64,000 nt of DNA, from the NCBI GenBank assembly GCA_020435995.1, contig JAGQYO010000011.1, positions 1 to 64,000 of the forward strand, read 5' to 3'. The notes beneath the pieces were generated by a model that was not told the origin of the DNA, did not search any database, and was given only the letters and a program-made list of their open reading frames with translations. The stretch comes from Flavobacteriales bacterium. Lineage in GTDB: Bacteria > Bacteroidota > Bacteroidia > Flavobacteriales_G > Salibacteraceae. The number at the start of each line of letters is the position of its first letter. The stretch's first letter is position 1. The position numbers were made by a program, and so were the translations under genes. Below are positions 51,289-60,356 of this stretch, piece after piece.

Positions 51289-51759
51289 ATGCTTCAAATT
51301 CTTGAAAGATTCAAATCTAAGTATAAACACCTTGAGAAGAAGGGTTTGATCATTGAAGGAATGGTAGTAGTGGATCATGCTCGTCGTCAGAACGCGCTTT
51401 CTGTGAGCAAACCTTTCGTGTTTGACAGCAGATTAATTCCAAAAAAGTTTGATGGTTTAACGGTTAAGAAAAGAATTGTAGGCGAAATGCCTATTGAATT
51501 TCAACTAGATAGGAGTCAGCCGGATTGGCATAAACGAGAATACATCTGGGCTCCTGAGCGCTTCGAAAGTTTTGTGGACCGATGCTTTGTACAAATTAAA
51601 GCGGAGCTTGGAGAAGACAAAATGACCAGAGAAGAGATGCTTGATGCACTCTGTTTTGGCGATTTTGAGGAGCATAAAATTAAAACCCAACAGATGATTC
51701 GGAGCGGAAAAGTTCCAGCTTATAAATCATCTGGTAAAAAATTGACTGTAACTCAGTAA
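51289..51759 (+). CDS. hypothetical protein, 156 residues
   Basis: A basic soluble protein with no signal peptide or transmembrane segment. It starts with MLQILERFKSKYKHLEKKGL and contains WHKREYIWAPERFESFVDRCF, then ends in a lysine-rich tail. I do not recognise a family. It has a good promoter-like sequence and a clear ATG, and its codon use is like that of the neighbours, so it is very probably expressed. Its last 7 bases overlap the convergent WYL regulator stop. Confidence 0.7.
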   Translation: MLQILERFKSKYKHLEKKGLIIEGMVVVDHARRQNALSVSKPFVFDSRLIPKKFDGLTVKKRIVGEMPIEFQLDRSQPDWHKREYIWAPERFESFVDRCFVQIKAELGEDKMTREEMLDALCFGDFEEHKIKTQQMIRSGKVPAYKSSGKKLTVTQ

Positions 51760-52769
51760 TTTTTCAAAGCATTTTCTAGTTCGCTTTTGATTTGGTCCAC
51801 CAATTTTGTTGGTGCCAGCACCTTTGCTTTGTTTCCAAACGAAAGGATTTCCATAATTAGTTCGTAGGATATTTGAAGATCAAGTGAAATTTGAAGTCGA
51901 TCGCCAGTTTCTTTTAAAATTTTCTGTGAATGATGTAAGGGTTGAGACTTGACGTATTTGCCTTGCCCACCAGAAAACTCTAGAATTATACGTTCGGGTT
52001 TTTCATCCACTGCCGTGATGCCATAAGCGTAGTTGAAGAAGTCTTGTGGATTAAATTCGGAATCCATGGTAAATTTTTCTTCCAATGGTTGCAGTCCGCG
52101 AATACGATCTAGGCCAAAAGTTTTTATTTTGTTGTCTTTTTGATCTTTTCCCAGTAGGTACCATCTGTTTCGATACTCCTTGAGTAAATAAGGATGAAGA
52201 ATCCTTACCGATTGAACTCCAGCCATAAAGCTTTGATAGTGAAGCTCTATTTTTTGGTTTTCCTGTATACATTCTAGTAAAGGGTTCAAATAATCTGTGC
52301 CCTTAGCACTTGGAGATGATTCGAACGAAACATATTGTTCAATACTGGTATCTCTGAGGTCGTTTGAAATGGAGATTCGGCCCATGAGTTTTTCAATGGC
52401 GTTTTCAAAATCGGAGAAAACAGAAATTGACTTGAACTGCGATAGGGTATGGGTTGCAAATTTGATGGCCTCAATGTCGTCGTCGTTGAGCGGAATATCA
52501 TTAATAGAGTAATTTGGGTCGGTGTAATAATATCCGTTTAATTCGCGGGAATATTTGATGGGAGCCAGATAACCGAGCCCTTCTTCGTTGCGCATGGCAT
52601 AAAGGTCTTTTTCAATAGTGGATTCAGAAATTCTTTCATCCAAACTGTTGTAAAGTGAATCTTCACAGGCCTGCCTCAGGTGTTCTTTTGAAGGGTATGG
52701 TCGGTATTTGTTTCGAATGCACTTGTCAATGATTCTATACCTTAATAAAGCGTATTTATTTGCTGGCAT
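51753..52769 (-). CDS. WYL-domain transcriptional regulator
   Basis: A 338-residue regulator: N-terminal winged-helix part (residues about 5-75; RYRIIDKCIRNKYRPYPSKEHLRQACED in parts), a linker, and a WYL domain at about 150-230 with the ligand-binding IELHYQSFMAGVQSVRILHPYLLKEYRNRWYLLGKDQK (parts), followed by the WCX region. WYL proteins sense nucleic acids or nucleotides and often control DNA repair or defence genes. It lies 5 bases downstream of the DUF3108 gene and closes a four-gene unit. Its targets are not evident. Confidence 0.9.
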   Translation of the reverse strand: MPANKYALLRYRIIDKCIRNKYRPYPSKEHLRQACEDSLYNSLDERISESTIEKDLYAMRNEEGLGYLAPIKYSRELNGYYYTDPNYSINDIPLNDDDIEAIKFATHTLSQFKSISVFSDFENAIEKLMGRISISNDLRDTSIEQYVSFESSPSAKGTDYLNPLLECIQENQKIELHYQSFMAGVQSVRILHPYLLKEYRNRWYLLGKDQKDNKIKTFGLDRIRGLQPLEEKFTMDSEFNPQDFFNYAYGITAVDEKPERIILEFSGGQGKYVKSQPLHHSQKILKETGDRLQISLDLQISYELIMEILSFGNKAKVLAPTKLVDQIKSELENALKNY

Positions 52770-52774
52770 TTGCG

Positions 52775-53596
52775 CTACTTTTTTTGTCTAAATACAAGTG
52801 GGTGTTTAAGCCCCTTATGATCCAGAATAATTCCTTTAATACTTCCAACCAAAATAGAGGTTTCTACTAAAATAGGCACCCTATTCAAATCTTTACTCAC
52901 CCAAACTGTCATGTTTTCACCTTCATTAAAGATGGTTCCCTTCATTAAATAGGGTTTAAATACAAAACAATCGATGATTCCTTTTCCATCGATTTCTACC
53001 TTTTCTTCTCCCACAAATCGAACGTAAATGGAGTGAATTTCATTATCGAGCAATACCTTTATTGGTATGGAGTCGCCCGAGTTTAAATTGGAATAATCGA
53101 AGCAACGAGCCAGATATATAAGTGAAAGTACATCGTTGACCTGGGTTTTGTGTGTAAGTGTATCTAGGTCAAAATGGCCTTCCTTATTAAGCCGCTTGCT
53201 GTAGATTTTCTTCTGCTTTGAATTGAATTCATAAGTGTTCAATATTCTTGTACTTCCCTCCCTAACATCACGTGAAAAGCTGATAGGACTCAAGGTATTG
53301 TCCTTAAAACTCTTGGACTCATAAATATCTCTTACTTGGTAGATCCAATCCCATTTGGGCAAAGAGCGCCCTACGCCTTTAAACTGATAAAAGGGTTGCT
53401 GGTTTTCAAGCCCTTCATTTATTTCAAATTTAACGACGCCTGCATCTACCCAAATAAATCCCCAATTGTAGCTGACCTTGTATCGAACCACTTCGCCAGA
53501 TTGGAAAATAGTAGCAGGGTCAAGTATTTTTATACTCTGTCCAGAAGCAGAAACAAAAGAAAACGGCAGGATAAAGACTAGAAATAGGGCTTTCAT
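52775..53596 (-). CDS. DUF3108 periplasmic protein
   Basis: A 273-residue exported protein (signal peptide residues about 1-19, ending SASGQ) with the DUF3108 beta-rich fold: FQSGEVVRYKVSYNWGFIWVDAG near residue 32, VGRSLPKWDWIYQVRDIYESK, and the C-terminal MTVWVSKDLNRVPILVE. Its exact function is unknown; members are secreted, and some have been linked to envelope assembly. It is 20 bases after the DUF1573 gene, in the S41-DUF1573-DUF3108-WYL unit. Confidence 0.87.
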   Translation of the reverse strand: MKALFLVFILPFSFVSASGQSIKILDPATIFQSGEVVRYKVSYNWGFIWVDAGVVKFEINEGLENQQPFYQFKGVGRSLPKWDWIYQVRDIYESKSFKDNTLSPISFSRDVREGSTRILNTYEFNSKQKKIYSKRLNKEGHFDLDTLTHKTQVNDVLSLIYLARCFDYSNLNSGDSIPIKVLLDNEIHSIYVRFVGEEKVEIDGKGIIDCFVFKPYLMKGTIFNEGENMTVWVSKDLNRVPILVETSILVGSIKGIILDHKGLKHPLVFRQKK

Positions 53597-53616
53597 CTTT
53601 ATCCAAATAAGAACAA

Positions 53617-54177
53617 TTACTCGCTTAGGGCTGGCTCAGGTGCCTCTTGTACATCCGCAGCAATAGTGAGATTGAATACCCTCGGCTCGGTGTTAGCCGT
53701 AATGGCCACATTTTTTTGCTGTGCTCCAATTTGAGTTCCCGGTGAGTATTTTACAGTAATTTCACCGGATTCTCCCGGAGCTATAGGTGATCTTGGATAT
53801 TCAGGTACGGTACATCCACAAGATCCTTGTGCGTCTTGAATAATCAAAGGGTTTGTGCCCGTGTTCTTAAATTTGAACACATGTACGTTTTCCGAATGTT
53901 GTTTTATTTTCCCAAAATCATGAGATTCCTTTACCCAAGCCAACTGGGTACTAGGCATGTTGCTGGAGCTTCCTGATTCTTTGCTTGGGTCTACCGACAC
54001 TCTGAGGTCTTGGTTGCTGCCATCATCTGGTGGTGGAATAGTTGCTGAATTCATTCCCATTCCTGGGGTTGGCCGAAGGATTCTTGTTTTTTCTTTTTTA
54101 ATAAAAGTGCCGTAAATAACAGTTGCAGCTATAACCACTAGCAAACCCATTTGTGTCATTTCTTTCCAGTCTTTCAT
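53617..54177 (-). CDS. DUF1573 protein with N-terminal membrane anchor
   Basis: A 186-residue protein: hydrophobic helix at about residues 8-26, Ser/Pro-rich linker, then a DUF1573 Ig-like domain from about residue 85 (KESHDFGKIKQHSENVHVFKFKNTG in parts; DAQGSCGCTVPEYPRSPIAPGESG; VKYSPGTQIGAQQKNVAI). The CGCT segment is the family hallmark. DUF1573 proteins are usual in Bacteroidota envelopes and their role is unclear. It follows the S41 protease gene by 36 bases and precedes DUF3108. Confidence 0.88.
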   Translation of the reverse strand: MKDWKEMTQMGLLVVIAATVIYGTFIKKEKTRILRPTPGMGMNSATIPPPDDGSNQDLRVSVDPSKESGSSSNMPSTQLAWVKESHDFGKIKQHSENVHVFKFKNTGTNPLIIQDAQGSCGCTVPEYPRSPIAPGESGEITVKYSPGTQIGAQQKNVAITANTEPRVFNLTIAADVQEAPEPALSE

Positions 54178-54213
54178 ATCTTCATTATTTGTGTGTAAAA
54201 TTAAAACTACTCT

Positions 54214-55812
54214 TTAATACCTAAGTTTTAGTCGATCAAAAGTATCATCGTTTATGGTTGAAATTGCCATTTTAAAGGTTTTATCCACCTCGTTGATTTC
54301 CATCATGTAGGAGCCGCTGTTAAACAAACCTCGAGAGATGTATGCCTTTAAAAGGTTTTCTATTTCGGCTTTTGATTTTTCTAAATCTGCTTCATTTTTG
54401 GGTACCTTATCTTTTTCTCCAAATGCAATAAAATCGTTCAATTGCTCCTCGGTAACTACGAATTTCTTATGGAAAACATATTTATCAGGATAGGTTTTTA
54501 AAAGGGATTTTCGTTTTTTATCGAGATAGGAAAGCGAGTATTTGTTAAAGGTTCCTTTTCTTAATAGTTTAAAGTAATAATCCGACCTGGCACTTGTATC
54601 CACTCCTACAAAAACATCTGGCATAATGCCACCGCCGCCATAAACAGTCCTTTTGTTAATTCGCGTTTGAAATTTGAGTGAATCCGGAAAGGATATACTG
54701 TCCTCATTCATCAATTCTCCATGTTCATATCGTGCCCTAAGGTCTTCGTAATATTTATCAGTGCCATCTCCATATGGGCGTTGAATACATCTTCCCGAAG
54801 GTGTGTAATACCTTGAAATCGTTAGCCGAACTTCCGACCCATCGGGGAGTGGATATGGTTTTTGAACAAGGCCTTTTCCAAACGATCTCCGTCCGATGAT
54901 GATACCGCGATCCCAGTCTTGAATAGCCCCAGAAACTATTTCGCTGGCGCTGGCCGAACTCTCATCTATAAGTACCACCAGTTTTCCCTTTTTAAAGTTT
55001 CCGTTGAGTGTTGACTTTGTTTCATCCTTCGGAAAATTACGCCCTTGGGTATATACAATGAGTTTATCTCTATCTAAAAATTCATCTGCCAATTCGATGG
55101 CTGTATTCAGATAGCCCCCACCGTTGCCACGGAGGTCCAATACCAAGTTTTCTAATCCTTCTTTTTTGAGGGTAACCAATTCTGCTCTGAATTCCTCCAC
55201 GGTATTTCTCGCAAATCGATTAACTCGAATATATCCGGTTTTATCATCAACCATGTATCCTTCATCTACGCTATAAATGGGAATTTTATCTCTTTTAATT
55301 TCGAAATCGAGCAATTCTGGCTCGCCGTTTCTTTTCATGCTTACATGTACAATAGTGCCTTTGGGCCCTCGGAGTGACTTTACCACTTTGTCATTTGTAA
55401 ATCCTACGCCCGCAACGGTATCGTCATCGATGATGATGATTTTATCGCCAGACATAATGCCGAGTTTTTCGGAAGGCCCGCCTACAATAGGTGATACAAC
55501 AAGGATGGTATCCTTAATAATATTGAACTGAATACCCACACCTTCGAAATTGCCAATTAATGGCTCATTCATTTTTTCCTTGTCTTGCGGAGAAATGTAT
55601 ACCGAATGAGGGTCTAAGTCTTGGAGTAAATTGACTATGGCATGGTCTACCAACTTAGTTTCATTTACGGTATCCACGTATGTTTGAGATATAATTGTGA
55701 GGAGGGTTCCAAATTTATTCATCGAAGCTTGGATATCCCCATTTTGAGCATTTATTTGAGAACTCGAAAAACACAGGAAAGCGATGACCGAGAATATTTT
55801 TTGAATTTTCAT
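54214..55812 (-). CDS. S41 C-terminal-processing peptidase
   Basis: A 532-residue secreted protease of the Ctp/tail-specific class. Signal peptide residues 1-22; PDZ domain around 85-170 (FEGVGIQFNIIKDTILVVSPI with DKIIIIDD); then the S41 core with catalytic Ser in LIDESSASASEIVSGAIQD (about residue 290) and Lys in SFGKGLVQKPYPLPDGSEV. A 120-residue C-terminal extension follows. It degrades or matures periplasmic proteins from their C-terminus. It is the first gene of a four-gene unit; TATATTTG on the minus strand (55835-55842) is a likely promoter element. Confidence 0.95.
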   Translation of the reverse strand: MKIQKIFSVIAFLCFSSSQINAQNGDIQASMNKFGTLLTIISQTYVDTVNETKLVDHAIVNLLQDLDPHSVYISPQDKEKMNEPLIGNFEGVGIQFNIIKDTILVVSPIVGGPSEKLGIMSGDKIIIIDDDTVAGVGFTNDKVVKSLRGPKGTIVHVSMKRNGEPELLDFEIKRDKIPIYSVDEGYMVDDKTGYIRVNRFARNTVEEFRAELVTLKKEGLENLVLDLRGNGGGYLNTAIELADEFLDRDKLIVYTQGRNFPKDETKSTLNGNFKKGKLVVLIDESSASASEIVSGAIQDWDRGIIIGRRSFGKGLVQKPYPLPDGSEVRLTISRYYTPSGRCIQRPYGDGTDKYYEDLRARYEHGELMNEDSISFPDSLKFQTRINKRTVYGGGGIMPDVFVGVDTSARSDYYFKLLRKGTFNKYSLSYLDKKRKSLLKTYPDKYVFHKKFVVTEEQLNDFIAFGEKDKVPKNEADLEKSKAEIENLLKAYISRGLFNSGSYMMEINEVDKTFKMAISTINDDTFDRLKLRY

Positions 55813-55834
55813 GAAATGTGCATTTGGAAAAAAA

Positions 55835-55842
55835 CAAATATA
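55835..55842 (-). promoter_or_regulatory. -7 promoter element for the S41 protease unit
   Basis: The minus strand reads TATATTTG, matching TAnnTTTG, 23 bases before the ATG. No consensus -33 is seen. On the other strand TACTTTTG (55990-55997) may serve the TonB-dependent receptor gene. Confidence 0.4.
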
Positions 55843-56016
55843 GGTTGGGTTATTCCTAGAATTCCGATGGTCTATTCACTTTTCGTAAAATGTGTTAAGC
55901 AGCCCGTTGTTGTTTGGGTTTCGGCATTTTTGTTTCCTTAAAAGGTCTTAAAAAGTGATTGACGGTCTTCTTAAAAAGTTCTCTAAACTTACTTTTGACC
56001 TTTCTAAAATTAAACT

Positions 56017-58353
56017 ATGCAATATTTTAAGTGGCTTGTAATCACGTTATTAGCCATTGTTCCCTTCCTTGGTATTAGCCAGTCAAAAAAAACACTCAGT
56101 GGATATATTAGAAGTGCCGATACAGGTGAAGAGCTCATTGGAGCAACGGTTTATTTCAAAGAACTGGGCACAGGTAGTTCTGCTAATATTTATGGTTTTT
56201 ATTCGGTCAGCGTTCCCGAGGGTGTATATCATGTAGAATTTTCCTTCCTGGGTTTCCAAACTGTTTCGAAGGAGTTTGATTTGAGTCAGAACCAAACTTT
56301 CAACATTGAATTGCCTCCAAGTTCGGCTAGCTTAAAGGAGGTCGAGGTAGTGGGTGAGGCCGAAAACAAAAATGTGGAGCAAATCCAGATGAGCACCATC
56401 AACATGAATATGGAAACCATAAAGAAAATTCCTGCCCTAATGGGGGAGGTAGATGTATTGCGGTCTATTCAATTGCTGCCTGGGGTTCAAAGTGGAGGTG
56501 AAGGTTCTACAGGTTTTTTTGTAAGAGGTGGTGGTCTAGATCAAAACCTGATTTTGCTCGACGGGGCACCGGTTTATAATGCGGCCCATTTATTTGGCTT
56601 TTTCTCTGTATTTAACCAAGATGCGATAAAGGAAGCGGAGTTGTTCAAAGGTGGAATCCCAGCTCAATTTGGGGGTCGCCTTTCGTCGGTGTTGGATGTG
56701 AGAATGAAGGAGGGAAATAGCAAGCGCCTTTCGGTTAGCGGTGGATTGGGCCTTGTGTCCAGTAGGTTAACCATTGAAGGACCCCTATGGAAGGACAAGG
56801 TGAGCTTTGTTGTTTCTGGACGTAGAACCTACGGCGACTTGTTCCTCAAAGTACTATTCCCAGAGAGTGACCCCCGCTCGCAAAGCAAACTTTTCTTTTA
56901 TGACCTCAATGGCAAAATCAATTGGAGAATAAATGACAAAAATCGCGTGTTTATTAGTGCCTATATGGGCAGGGATAAATTGGGAGCTGCAGATTTATTC
57001 GAAATGGGATGGGGAAATAAAACGGTTACCACGCGCTGGAATCATCTCTTTAGCGACAAAATATTTTCAAACCTTACCCTAATCTATTCAAACTTCGACT
57101 ATGGCCTTGGCGTGCCTTCGGGTGTTCAGGAATTTGATTGGGTGAGTAAGATTATTGATTATGGAATTAAGAACGATTATACATATTACATCAATCCTCG
57201 AAACACATTAAAATTTGGCGTACAGTCGACCATTCATACTTTTAGCCCTGCTGAAATTACACCTGGTGAAGAAAACGATGCCTTTAACGAAATCAAGTTT
57301 TTTGAACGTAAAGGTTGGGAAAATGGAATCTATATTGGAGATGAGCAACGAATTGGATCCCGATTGGCGATTGAGGTTGGTGTTCGGCTAACTTCATTCT
57401 CGAATATGGGAATTGATACGGTATACGAATTCAATTCTAACTATGATAGGGTGGGCTATGATGCTTACGAAAAGGGCGACTTGTACAACACTTATTTTGG
57501 CATCGAACCCCGTCTTGCCGCAAAATATACTTTGAACGATGTGAGTTCGATAAAAGCTTCCTATAACCGAATGAACCAGTATATGCACTTGGCCACAAAT
57601 ACTTCCGGTGGAGCGCCATTGGATGTGTGGATGCCTGTGAGCCCAAATTTAAAACCCGGAGTTGCCGATCAAGTGGCCCTTGGTTATTTCCGAAACCTTA
57701 AAAATAACATGTTTGAGGCATCTGCCGAGGTATATTATAAAACCATGAGCGGACAAGTTGATTTTAAAGATAACGCCAATATCTTGCTCAATAAATACAT
57801 TGAAGGCGATGTTAGGCAAGGCATAGGTGAAAGTTATGGTCTTGAGTTTTTGTTTAGAAAACAGAAGGGAGACCTTACCGGATGGGTGTCCTATACGCTG
57901 TCAAAAGCTACCAGAACAGTAGATGGTATCAATGGCGGAAATCAATATTTAGCTAGTTTTCATAGAGCAAATAATTTGGCGATAGTAGCCAGCTATGCGA
58001 TCAACTCAAAAATTGACCTCTCAGCAAATTGGATTTACACTACTGGCGCGCCAATTACTGCACCTACTGGAAGAATGGATATTGGGGGCGAATTGGTACC
58101 GGTGTACTCTGATAGGAATGACGCTAAAATGCCCGATTATCATCGCTTGGATGTAGGATTGAATTGGAAAATTACAAAAGAAGAAGAGAAGAGATGGCAA
58201 AATTCATTGAACTTCTCTATTTATAACCTCTATGCCAGAAAAAATGCTTACACCATTTCATTTGTTCAAGACCCAGACACACACAAACCGGTAGCTAAAA
58301 TGACCTATTTGTTTTCGATTATCCCATCTATCACTTGGAACTTTAAATTTTAA
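56017..58353 (+). CDS. TonB-dependent receptor with carboxypeptidase-regulatory-like domain
   Basis: A 778-residue outer-membrane transporter. Signal peptide residues 1-21; CarboxypepD_reg-like domain about 26-105 (LSGYIRSADTGEELIGATVY, GFYSVSVPEGVYHVEFSFLGF); plug domain with IQLLPGVQSGGEGSTGFFVRGGGLDQNLILLDGAPVYN (parts); then the 22-strand barrel ending YLFSIIPSITWNFKF. It imports an unknown ligand with TonB energy. The stop codon shares one base with the start of the DUF4249 gene, a known partner arrangement in Bacteroidota. Confidence 0.93.
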   Translation: MQYFKWLVITLLAIVPFLGISQSKKTLSGYIRSADTGEELIGATVYFKELGTGSSANIYGFYSVSVPEGVYHVEFSFLGFQTVSKEFDLSQNQTFNIELPPSSASLKEVEVVGEAENKNVEQIQMSTINMNMETIKKIPALMGEVDVLRSIQLLPGVQSGGEGSTGFFVRGGGLDQNLILLDGAPVYNAAHLFGFFSVFNQDAIKEAELFKGGIPAQFGGRLSSVLDVRMKEGNSKRLSVSGGLGLVSSRLTIEGPLWKDKVSFVVSGRRTYGDLFLKVLFPESDPRSQSKLFFYDLNGKINWRINDKNRVFISAYMGRDKLGAADLFEMGWGNKTVTTRWNHLFSDKIFSNLTLIYSNFDYGLGVPSGVQEFDWVSKIIDYGIKNDYTYYINPRNTLKFGVQSTIHTFSPAEITPGEENDAFNEIKFFERKGWENGIYIGDEQRIGSRLAIEVGVRLTSFSNMGIDTVYEFNSNYDRVGYDAYEKGDLYNTYFGIEPRLAAKYTLNDVSSIKASYNRMNQYMHLATNTSGGAPLDVWMPVSPNLKPGVADQVALGYFRNLKNNMFEASAEVYYKTMSGQVDFKDNANILLNKYIEGDVRQGIGESYGLEFLFRKQKGDLTGWVSYTLSKATRTVDGINGGNQYLASFHRANNLAIVASYAINSKIDLSANWIYTTGAPITAPTGRMDIGGELVPVYSDRNDAKMPDYHRLDVGLNWKITKEEEKRWQNSLNFSIYNLYARKNAYTISFVQDPDTHKPVAKMTYLFSIIPSITWNFKF

Positions 58354-59207
58354 TGGCCATGCTTAGAGTAATAATATATATGGTTTTGGTTGTGAGCATG
58401 GTTTCATGCCAAGAGAATATCGACTTTGATTTGAATACCGAAAAGGCGCGATTGGTTGTAGATGGTGGCATTACAACTGAAAAAAAAGCGCATGTAATCA
58501 AGCTGACTGAAACGGCCAGTTTTTATGAGCTTGAGCCAGCACCTATGGCCGAAGGGGCCAATGTAGTTTTGTCTGATGGGAGTACTACATGGACTTTGAT
58601 TGAGCGCGAAAAAGGAATGTACTATACCGATTCCGTTCAGGGGGTAGTAGGCAAAACATATCGGTTAAGCATTTCTTATAAAGGTGAGACGTATGTGGCT
58701 TCGGAGCATCTTTTCCCGGTTACTCCAATTGACACCATTTTTGTTTTGAAGGAAGAAGGCTTTGATTTTAGAGAGAATGTGCCGAAGGACTTTATTAATA
58801 TTTATTTGAAGGCTACGGAAACCAAAGGTTTAGGAGATTATTACTTGTGGAAGTTTCGGGTACTTAAACCAGATACCGCCTATTGGAAAAACATGACTGA
58901 AAAATACCGAGATTGGGTTTACTCCAACGATGAATTTGTAGATGGAAACAGTCCTGAACAAGGTTGGGGAATTTTTGGGGGATACGATGAAAAAGAGATT
59001 CCAAGCGGATCAATTGTGGAGTTGGAAATGTATAGCACAACTAAAGAATATTATAATTTTTTAGATGCACTTGGAAAACAGGCGTTTAGAGGTGGTTTGT
59101 TCGACGGACCCCCGGCAAATGTTCCTTCAAATGTGAGTAACGGTGCTTTGGGGTATTTTTGGGCTTCAGACATTTCAAAATCACAATCTGTTTTCAAAGA
59201 TGAATAG
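58353..59207 (+). CDS. DUF4249 lipoprotein (TonB-receptor partner)
   Basis: A 284-residue lipoprotein with signal (residues about 4-18) and lipobox MVSC, then DUF4249: FDLNTEKARLVVDGGITTEKKAHVIKLTETASF (parts) near the start, YVASEHLFPVTPIDTIF, and the C-terminal PPANVPSNVSNGALGYFWASDIS. It is probably on the outer-membrane surface helping the receptor encoded just upstream, as SusD-like proteins do. A second ATG at codon 3 (MLRVIIY) is possible. Its last 8 bases overlap the MORN-repeat gene. Confidence 0.88.
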   Translation: MAMLRVIIYMVLVVSMVSCQENIDFDLNTEKARLVVDGGITTEKKAHVIKLTETASFYELEPAPMAEGANVVLSDGSTTWTLIEREKGMYYTDSVQGVVGKTYRLSISYKGETYVASEHLFPVTPIDTIFVLKEEGFDFRENVPKDFINIYLKATETKGLGDYYLWKFRVLKPDTAYWKNMTEKYRDWVYSNDEFVDGNSPEQGWGIFGGYDEKEIPSGSIVELEMYSTTKEYYNFLDALGKQAFRGGLFDGPPANVPSNVSNGALGYFWASDISKSQSVFKDE

Positions 59208-59907
59208 ACTTTTTACAGCATTTGGATTTCTTCTAGTAGCTCAAGTAGTTTTCGGGCAGTTTATGCCCCAGGATGTAATTGATGAGCAATATGGTATTAC
59301 GGGTTACGAAAGTATGCTCCTGTCATTAGATGGCGATTCTACGCGCCTTTGCGATGGCAAACCTTGTAATGGCCATATATCAGATAATTATTTGAGTGGC
59401 GCCCCATTGCACAAGGGAACTTACGTTAACGGAAAGCTTATTAATTTTAAAAATTTCTATCCCGATGGACAGTTAGAAAGAAAGTATTCCTTAGTGGACG
59501 AAAACCGAACCAAACTCTTTATCTATTATCCCGATGGAAAAAGGAAAACCGAGGTGAAGTACATTTATGGATCGGTAAAAGAATGGACCGATTATTACCA
59601 AAATGGAAACATGGAATACCACGAAAAATTTGATGCGGGAAAGGACCACATAGTGTTGATGGATTCCTACTATGAAAATGGGAAACCCCAATCCATTATG
59701 GAATTTGAGAAGCGAGGAAAGAAGCTGTACAAAAAAGTGGAGTATTATCCAAATGGCAAAATAAAGGAGCAGGGCAAGATCCACTATTTTGACGAAATAC
59801 AAGATTATAGGAAGATCGATGAGTGGAAAATCTACGATGAAAAAGGTAAATTAATCAAAGTGGAGAGCTATGTAAATGGCAAGCTCAACAGCGTCAAAAA
59901 GCTATAA
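59200..59907 (+). CDS. MORN_2-repeat exported protein
   Basis: A protein of about 235 residues with a signal peptide (residues 1-20, ending VVFGQ) and several MORN_2-like units: FYPDGQLERKYSL, YYPDGKRKTEVKY, YYQNGNMEYHEKF, YYENGKPQSIMEF, YYPNGKIKEQGKI, then IYDEKGKLIKVESYVNGKL. The repeat pattern [YF]Y-[PQE]-[DN]-G-[KQ] is typical of this widespread exported family. The frame extends upstream, but the ATG at 59200, which overlaps the DUF4249 stop by 8 bases, gives the signal peptide. It probably works with the receptor pair at the cell surface. Confidence 0.85.
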   Translation: MNRLFTAFGFLLVAQVVFGQFMPQDVIDEQYGITGYESMLLSLDGDSTRLCDGKPCNGHISDNYLSGAPLHKGTYVNGKLINFKNFYPDGQLERKYSLVDENRTKLFIYYPDGKRKTEVKYIYGSVKEWTDYYQNGNMEYHEKFDAGKDHIVLMDSYYENGKPQSIMEFEKRGKKLYKKVEYYPNGKIKEQGKIHYFDEIQDYRKIDEWKIYDEKGKLIKVESYVNGKLNSVKKL

Positions 59908-59923
59908 ATTTAACCTCAGGCCG

Positions 59924-60265
59924 CTACTTCCCAAGATCTTCAAATTTGATATCGGAATAATGGCTGCTTACGGCTTCATCTATATTTTCATTTGATTCGG
60001 TATTCAAATCAATTACTTTTTTAACCACCGTACTAAAAGCTTCTGAAAACTTTTCGAAGTCTTCTTTATAAAGGAATAATTTGTGTTTTTGATAGTTGAC
60101 AGATCCGTTCTCGCTAAATTTCTTTTTGCTTTCAGTAATGGTTAAATAATAATCGCCCCCCTTGGTAGACCTTACATCAAAGAAATAGGTGCGCTTGCCA
60201 GCCCTAACCACTTTTTCAAATATTTCTTCTCTCTCGCCCTCAGTCGTTCCCATATTTCCTCCCAT
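59924..60265 (-). CDS. DUF3276 / PUR-alpha-like nucleic-acid-binding protein
   Basis: A 113-residue protein with the bacterial PUR fold: EIFEKVVRAGKRTYFFDVRSTKGGDYYLTITESKK (in parts) in the first half and KHKLFLYKEDFEKFSEAF in the second. Relatives such as Borrelia BpuR bind single-stranded DNA or RNA and regulate gene expression. It is cytoplasmic, and DUF3276 proteins are near-universal in Bacteroidota. The gene is convergent with the MORN-repeat gene and lies just downstream of the giant secreted protein, separated by 91 bases. Confidence 0.9.
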   Translation of the reverse strand: MGGNMGTTEGEREEIFEKVVRAGKRTYFFDVRSTKGGDYYLTITESKKKFSENGSVNYQKHKLFLYKEDFEKFSEAFSTVVKKVIDLNTESNENIDEAVSSHYSDIKFEDLGK

Positions 60266-60356
60266 CGCACAAAATCATCAGATACGCTCTGTCAAATCTA
60301 ACAATTTATTCTAATGAAATATTAAAAAATGAAAGGTGGCTCTGATTGCAGCTTAA

